This document shows positions 59,204 to 64,000 of a DNA stretch of 64,000 nt, one piece after another. The position numbers and the translations under genes are program-made. The DNA lies in assembly GCF_000158955.1 (NCBI RefSeq), contig NZ_GG657757.1, positions 3,213,866 through 3,277,865 of the forward strand, in the 5' to 3' direction. The stretch comes from Streptomyces viridochromogenes DSM 40736 (GTDB taxonomy: Bacteria; Actinomycetota; Actinomycetes; Streptomycetales; Streptomycetaceae). Under the pieces are notes generated by a model. That model did not search any database. It was not told where the DNA came from and worked only from the letters and a program-made list of their open reading frames with translations. Position 1 is the first letter of the stretch. The number at the start of each line of letters is the position of its first letter.

Positions 59204-61204
59204 ATGACGTCGAGGCCGACGGGCGCCCGGCAGGACCACGACCCGTCCCAGACCACCCAGCTCAGGGTTCCGGCACACCGGATGAGCACCACGGGGACAT
59301 TCAGGCGAATCAAGAAGACTCTGCCGAGATACGACTACGAGCACTACAGCCGGCTCGCGGGCCCCCTCACTCAGCCCGACCCCGGCAAGCCGTACAAGGT
59401 GCAGTACCGCTCCCTCATCTCACAGGAGCCGCACCGCATACGCGTGGCCCTCATGCTGGCCGCGGCTCCGGTGCTGTCGCTGGTGCTGCTGTTCTGGCTG
59501 CTCCAGCCCGAGCACTGGACCGAGCGCGACTATCCGGCCTTCGACTGGCTGCCCGCGCTCGACATGGTCATGCTCGTCTCGATCGGTCTGATCGAGTTCT
59601 TCCGCTGCATGAACGTGCTGTCGAACGCGCACGCGACGCTGGTGGCGCGCGACCCGATCCCGGTGGTGCCCGAGACCGGCACCAGAGTGGCCTTCCTCAC
59701 CTCCTTCGTGCCCGGCAAGGAGCCGCTGGAGATGGTGACGAAGACCCTGGAGGCGGCCGTGAAGATCCGTCACCGGGGCCTGATGCACGTGTGGCTGCTC
59801 GACGAGGGCGACGACCCCGACGTGAAGGCCGTCTGCCAGCGCCTCGGCGTGCACCACTTCTCCCGCAAGGGCGTCGCGAAGTGGAACCAGGCCAAGGGCC
59901 CGCACCGCGCCAAGACCAAGCACGGCAACTACAACGCCTGGCTGGAGGCGCACGGCGACGAGTACGACTTCTTCGCCTCCGTCGACACCGACCACGTGCC
60001 GCTGCCCAACTACCTGGAGCGGATGCTCGGCTTCTTCCGCGACCCGGACGTCGGTTTCGTCATCGGCCCGCAGGTCTACGGCAACTACGACAACCCGATC
60101 ACCAAGGCCGCCGAGTCGCAGCAGTTCCTCTTCCACGCGCTGATCCAGCGCGCCGGCAACCGCTACGGCTCCCCGATGTTCGTCGGCACGTCCAACGCCG
60201 TGCGCATCAAGGCGCTGAAGCAGATCGGCGGCCTGTACGACTCGATCACCGAGGACATGGCGACCGGCTTCGAGATGCACCGCCACAAGAACCCGGCGAC
60301 GGGCAACAAGTGGCGCTCCGTCTACACCCCGGACGTGCTCGCCGTCGGTGAGGGCCCCAGCGCCTGGACGGACTTCTTCACCCAGCAGATGCGCTGGTCG
60401 CGAGGGACGTACGAGACGATCATCGGGCAGTACTGGAAGGGCTGGTACTCGCTTCCGCCGAGCAAGCTCTTCAACTACACGATGATGATCATCTTCTACC
60501 CGATGTCGGCCCTGAACTGGATCCTGGCCGCGCTGAGCTGTGCGCTGTTCCTGGGCATGGGCGCCTCGGGTGTGAACATCGACCCGGCGGTCTGGCTGAT
60601 GCTCTACGGCAACGCCTCCGCCCTGCAGATCGGCCTGTACGTCTGGAACCGCCGGCACAACGTCTCGCCGCACGAGCCGGAGGGCTCCGGCGGTGTGGCC
60701 GGCATGGTGATGTCCGCGCTGTCGGCGCCGCTGTACGCGAAGGCGCTGTTCGACTCCGTGCTGCGGCGCAAGAGCAAGTTCGTGGTCACGCCCAAGGGCG
60801 ACTCGGCGAGCCCGGACCGCTGGTTCGGGACGTTCCGCTACCACTGGTACTTCATCCTGATCTTCGGCGCGTCGATCACGGCCGGCTTCGTCTTCGGCCA
60901 CTCCCACCCCGCGATGATCATCTGGGCGACCTTCGCACTGCTCATCACCGCCTCGCCGGTCTTCGCCTGGCGCTGGCAGTTGCGGCAGGACGCGAAGAAG
61001 CCCGCCGCCCCCGCCGGGGAGCAGCCACAGGACCCTGCCGGGCCGCCCCGGACGCAGCCGCTGCCGATCCCGCAGCAGCAGGCGCCCCACGCCCCGCAGC
61101 AGAAGCCCAGCTGGGCCGCCGGCCCCGGCGGAAACGGGGAGGTCGGAGGATCCGACCAGACCATGCAGATCGCCCTTGGTGGACTTGGGGGACGTAAGGA
61201 ATGA
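59204..61204 (+). CDS. cslA: CslA, cellulose-synthase-like glycosyltransferase
   Basis: A 666-residue GT2 membrane glycosyltransferase that makes a beta-glycan at hyphal tips of Streptomyces. Membrane spans begin at VALMLAAAPVLSLVLLFWLL (about 81-100). The catalytic series is D200 in WLLDEGDD, D261-T-D263, T349-E350-D351 and Q394-Q-M-R397-W398; all are intact. The C-terminal tail is rich in Pro and Gln. ATG 59204 is used. The stop overlaps glxA by 4 bp (ATGA), so the synthase and the oxidase are coupled. The polymer is reported as cellulose-like or aminoglucan; sequence cannot decide. Confidence 0.95.
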   Translation: MTSRPTGARQDHDPSQTTQLRVPAHRMSTTGTFRRIKKTLPRYDYEHYSRLAGPLTQPDPGKPYKVQYRSLISQEPHRIRVALMLAAAPVLSLVLLFWLLQPEHWTERDYPAFDWLPALDMVMLVSIGLIEFFRCMNVLSNAHATLVARDPIPVVPETGTRVAFLTSFVPGKEPLEMVTKTLEAAVKIRHRGLMHVWLLDEGDDPDVKAVCQRLGVHHFSRKGVAKWNQAKGPHRAKTKHGNYNAWLEAHGDEYDFFASVDTDHVPLPNYLERMLGFFRDPDVGFVIGPQVYGNYDNPITKAAESQQFLFHALIQRAGNRYGSPMFVGTSNAVRIKALKQIGGLYDSITEDMATGFEMHRHKNPATGNKWRSVYTPDVLAVGEGPSAWTDFFTQQMRWSRGTYETIIGQYWKGWYSLPPSKLFNYTMMIIFYPMSALNWILAALSCALFLGMGASGVNIDPAVWLMLYGNASALQIGLYVWNRRHNVSPHEPEGSGGVAGMVMSALSAPLYAKALFDSVLRRKSKFVVTPKGDSASPDRWFGTFRYHWYFILIFGASITAGFVFGHSHPAMIIWATFALLITASPVFAWRWQLRQDAKKPAAPAGEQPQDPAGPPRTQPLPIPQQQAPHAPQQKPSWAAGPGGNGEVGGSDQTMQIALGGLGGRKE

Positions 61205-63141
61205 ACGACCGTGCAGGCCGCCGCCGGGCCCGTCGACTCGCGATCGGCACGGCGGTGGTACTCGCGCTGGCCGGGATGAACGGGCCGTGGCTCTACCGCT
61301 TCAGCACCGAGAAATACCACCAGTACACAATCAACAAGCCGGAGTACAAGGCCGCGAACGGCAAATGGGAGATCGTCGATTTCCCCGAGGAGTACCGGCA
61401 GAACACCATCCACGCGGCGCTGCTGCGCACCGGCAAGGTGCTGCTCGTCGCGGGGTCGGGAAACAACCAGGACAATTTCGACGCGAAGAAGTTCGACACC
61501 CGGATCTGGGACCCGGTCAAGGGCACCATCAAGAAGGTGCCCACCCCCGCCGACCTGTTCTGCACCGGCCACACGCAGCTCTCCAACGGCAACCTGCTCA
61601 TCGCGGGCGGCACCAAGCGGTACGAGAAGCTCAAGGGTGACGTCACCAAGGCCGGCGGCCTGATGATCGTCCACAACGAGAACCCGGACCAGCCGATAAC
61701 CCTGCCCGCGGGCACCAGGTTCACGGGCAAGAAGAACGGCAAGACCTTCGTCTCCAAGGACCCCGTCCTCGTGCCGCGCGCGAAGAAGGTCTTCGACAAG
61801 GCGACCGGCAGGTTCCTGCGCAACGACCCCGGGCTCGGCCGTATCTACGTCGAGGCGCAGAAGCGCGGGCAGAAGTACGAGACGGGCACGCAGGACAACT
61901 ACCGCGTGAGCGGCCTCAAGGGCGACGACGCCCGCAACACCTACGGCATCGCGCAGAAACTCGCCCTCGACAAGAAGGACTTCCAGGGCATCCGGGACGC
62001 CTTCGAGTTCGATCCCGTGGCAGAGAAGTACATCAAGGTCGACCCGATGAAGGAGGCCCGCTGGTACCCGACGCTCACCACCCTGAGCGACGGGAAGATC
62101 CTCAGCGTCTCCGGCCTCGACGACATCGGCCAGCTGGTCCCGGGCAAGAACGAGGTCTTCGACCCGAAGACCAAGAAGTGGACCTACACCGGCAAGGTCC
62201 GGCAGTTCCCGACCTACCCGGCGCTGTTCCTCATGCAGAACGGCAAGGTGTTCTACTCGGGTTCCAACGCGGGCTACGGACCGGACAACGTGGGCCGCGA
62301 GCCGGGCGTGTGGGACGTGGACACCAACAAGTTCGCGAAGATACCGGGCCTGAGCGACCCCAAGCTGATGGAGACGTCCGGCACGGTGCTGCTGCCGCCG
62401 GCCCAGGACGAGAAGTACATGGTGGTCGGCGGCGGTGGCGTCGGCGAGTCCGAGCAGTCCAGCGAGAAGACCCGGATCGTCGACCTGAAGGACCCGGACC
62501 CGCGCTTCAAGGACGGCCCGTCCCTGGAGAAGGGCACCCGCTACCCGAACGCCTCGATCCTGCCGGACGACAGCGTGCTGATCTCCGGCGGCTCGGAGGA
62601 CTACCGCGGCCGCGGCGACTCCAACATCTTCCAGGCGCATCTCTACGACACGGCGAAGAACGACCTCAGGCGGGTCGCCGACCCGCTCGTCGGCCGCAAC
62701 TACCACTCCGGGTCGATCCTGCTGCCCGACGGCCGCGTGATGTTCTTCGGCTCGGACTCGCTGTACGCCGACAAGGCCAACACCAAGCCGGGCAAGTTCG
62801 AGCAGCGCATCGAGATCTACACCCCGCCGTACCTGTACGGCGACGGGAACCGGCCCTCGCTGTCCGGCGGGCCGCAGACCATCGAGCGCGGCGGAACGGG
62901 CGTCTTCACCTCCTCGGACGCCAAGTCGGTCAAGAAGGTCCGGCTGATCCGCCCGAGCGCCGCCACGCACGTCACGGACGTCGACCAGCGGTCGATCGCC
63001 CTGGACTTCAAGGCGTCCGGCGACAAGCTGACGGTGACCGTGCCGGAGAACCGGAACCTGGTCCAGGCAGGGTGGTACATGCTGTTCGTGACGAACGCCG
63101 ACGGGACGCCCAGCAAGGCTCAGTGGGTCAAGGTGCCGTAG
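61201..63141 (+). CDS. glxA: GlxA, galactose-oxidase-like copper radical oxidase
   Basis: A 646-residue mononuclear copper radical oxidase that acts on the CslA glycan during its export. An N-terminal anchor (RRLAIGTAVVLALAGMNGP) holds it to the membrane. The Cys-Tyr cofactor residues are Cys121 (DLFCTGHTQLSNG) and Tyr289, preceded by Trp288 (ARWYPTLTTL), the positions known for S. lividans GlxA. Copper ligands are Tyr501-His502 (RNYHSGSILLPDG) and His590 (SAATHVTD). Kelch repeats form the propeller, and a C-terminal Ig-like DUF1929 domain follows. Length is normal. Confidence 0.95.
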   Translation: MNDRAGRRRARRLAIGTAVVLALAGMNGPWLYRFSTEKYHQYTINKPEYKAANGKWEIVDFPEEYRQNTIHAALLRTGKVLLVAGSGNNQDNFDAKKFDTRIWDPVKGTIKKVPTPADLFCTGHTQLSNGNLLIAGGTKRYEKLKGDVTKAGGLMIVHNENPDQPITLPAGTRFTGKKNGKTFVSKDPVLVPRAKKVFDKATGRFLRNDPGLGRIYVEAQKRGQKYETGTQDNYRVSGLKGDDARNTYGIAQKLALDKKDFQGIRDAFEFDPVAEKYIKVDPMKEARWYPTLTTLSDGKILSVSGLDDIGQLVPGKNEVFDPKTKKWTYTGKVRQFPTYPALFLMQNGKVFYSGSNAGYGPDNVGREPGVWDVDTNKFAKIPGLSDPKLMETSGTVLLPPAQDEKYMVVGGGGVGESEQSSEKTRIVDLKDPDPRFKDGPSLEKGTRYPNASILPDDSVLISGGSEDYRGRGDSNIFQAHLYDTAKNDLRRVADPLVGRNYHSGSILLPDGRVMFFGSDSLYADKANTKPGKFEQRIEIYTPPYLYGDGNRPSLSGGPQTIERGGTGVFTSSDAKSVKKVRLIRPSAATHVTDVDQRSIALDFKASGDKLTVTVPENRNLVQAGWYMLFVTNADGTPSKAQWVKVP

Positions 63142-63155
63142 GAATCGGCTGGTTG

Positions 63156-63186
63156 GGGGCGCTCTCCGCTGCGGGGGGGGCGCCCC
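63156..63186 (+). terminator. Weak hairpin after glxA
   Basis: GGGGCG at 63156-63161 can pair with CGCCCC at 63181-63186, followed by TTTC. The loop is long, so confidence is low. Confidence 0.4.
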
Positions 63187-63298
63187 TTTCGCATGTCCGG
63201 ATGACGGGAAACGCCCTTGACCCGTGCACCTGCTGTGGTGTGCTCTCGGGTACGACATCGGCAACGTGTGTGGTCAACGGTGGCGGGGGAAACGGGAG

Positions 63299-64000
63299 AT
63301 GACCGAGCCGACCACGTCGGATCCGGTGGCCGAGGACGTCCTGGCCGCCGCGACCGTCCAGGTCACGGGCGCGGACGGACACATCGGTGGCCTGGGCGTG
63401 ATCGTCGCGCCCACACTGGTGCTGACCTGCGCCCATGTCGTCCTGGACGCCGCGGGCCTGCCGACGCGGCGGGAGGACCGCCCCGAGGGCCCGGTGCGGG
63501 TCCGGCTGGCCCTGCGTGCGGGCGAGGAGACCGAGGCCGTCGTACGGGACTGGGTCCCGGTACGCGCGGACGGCAGCGGGGACGTGGCCGTCCTGTCCCT
63601 GTCCCGCCCGCTGCCGCAGGCCCGGCCGGTCGTCATGGTGGCGCCCAGGGACGTCTGGGACCACACGGCCATCGTTTTCGGACTGCCGAGGGACGACACG
63701 GGCGGCGGCTGGCACACGGCCCGGCTGCGGGGCGGCACCAGAACGGGCCGACTGCAGATGTCGCCGCTCGACGGACAGACGGACCCGGTCCAGCCCGGCT
63801 TCAGCGGCTCGGCCGTGTGGGACGACGACCTCGGCGCCGTGGTCGGCATCGTCGCCTCGATCTCGCCGGCGCACCGCGGGCAGAGCTTCTGCATCCCGAC
63901 CCGCACGGTCCTCGACGAGCTGCCGCAACTGGCCGAACTGCTCGCGCCCGACTCCCCGTTCCCCGGCCTGCGCCCCTACACCGAGGAGCACAGCGCGCAC
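63299..64000 (+). CDS. Trypsin-like protease with STAND-type module, 5' part
   Basis: The first 234 residues of a protein that runs off the window. A trypsin-like domain is complete: His46 in LTCAHVV, Asp95 in GDVAVLSL and Ser169 in PGFSGSAVW. There is no signal peptide, so it is cytosolic. Just after it comes PFPGLRPYTEEHSAH, the start motif of the nSTAND1 NTPase group, which usually leads to WD40 or TPR repeats. Such trypsin-STAND proteins are known from actinobacterial conflict and defence loci. ATG 63299 has GGGAG very close. The rest lies beyond base 64000. Confidence 0.82.
   Translation, partial: MTEPTTSDPVAEDVLAAATVQVTGADGHIGGLGVIVAPTLVLTCAHVVLDAAGLPTRREDRPEGPVRVRLALRAGEETEAVVRDWVPVRADGSGDVAVLSLSRPLPQARPVVMVAPRDVWDHTAIVFGLPRDDTGGGWHTARLRGGTRTGRLQMSPLDGQTDPVQPGFSGSAVWDDDLGAVVGIVASISPAHRGQSFCIPTRTVLDELPQLAELLAPDSPFPGLRPYTEEHSAH

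Overview
The window is chromosomal DNA of a Streptomyces species. Evidence: very high GC, ATGA/GTGA-coupled operons, GTG and TTG starts, twin-arginine and lipoprotein secretion signals, a TTA codon in an adpA-type regulator, and the Streptomyces genes desABCD, adpA-orn, cebR-cebEFG-bglC, cdgA and cslA-glxA. From memory, the order resembles the SCO2782 to SCO2837 region of S. coelicolor; no database was consulted. No phage, integrase, transposase, CRISPR array or PKS/NRPS cluster was seen.

Layout. 1-4016: desferrioxamine genes desA (3' end only), desB, desC, desD, closed by a strong terminator and a tandem repeat. 4229-9815: aminosugar block with a GH20 hexosaminidase behind a DasR-like operator, a Tat-exported phosphatase, a small conserved protein and glmS. 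9978-13826: universal stress protein, small membrane protein, adpA, orn and tRNA-His. 13882-21489: an MFS transporter and the cellobiose regulon cebR/cebEFG/bglC with two CebR operators. 21527-26967: a second sugar ABC operon (minus strand) and a two-component system whose response regulator is frameshifted. 27000-31426: paired DnaA boxes, small conserved genes, a doubly frameshifted XRE/TPR-type regulator and a histidine phosphatase. 31618-37994: a PAP2-family membrane protein, then a coupled trio of Cas4/RecB-like nuclease, unknown protein and SF1 helicase, then two conserved hypotheticals. 37985-43004: first tRNA-Lys, M6 metalloprotease, the c-di-GMP protein CdgA and an LLM-class flavoprotein. 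43357-52091: a catabolic cluster with two Asp/Glu-racemase-fold enzymes, a D-2-hydroxyacid dehydrogenase, an amidase, a DUF3830-like protein, an Ehu-type ABC transporter and an IclR regulator. 52187-64000: second tRNA-Lys, acyl-CoA ligase, AA10 LPMO behind a second DasR-like operator, SPFH protein, NlpC/P60-like hydrolase, third tRNA-Lys, FadR-type regulator, cslA-glxA, and the start of a trypsin-like/STAND protein.

How the genes fit together. Several units take up or remodel sugars: chitin side (hexosaminidase, LPMO, glmS; DasR-type sites), cellulose side (CebR regulon) and cell-surface glycan synthesis (CslA/GlxA). Developmental control is represented by adpA and cdgA, with candidate AdpA and BldD boxes. 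The two least explained systems are the nuclease/unknown/helicase trio at 32468-36560 and the racemase/amidase/DUF3830/transporter cluster at 43357-52091. Three apparent indels in two genes (about 26460, 30095 and 30120) could be real decay or base-calling errors and need read-level checking.
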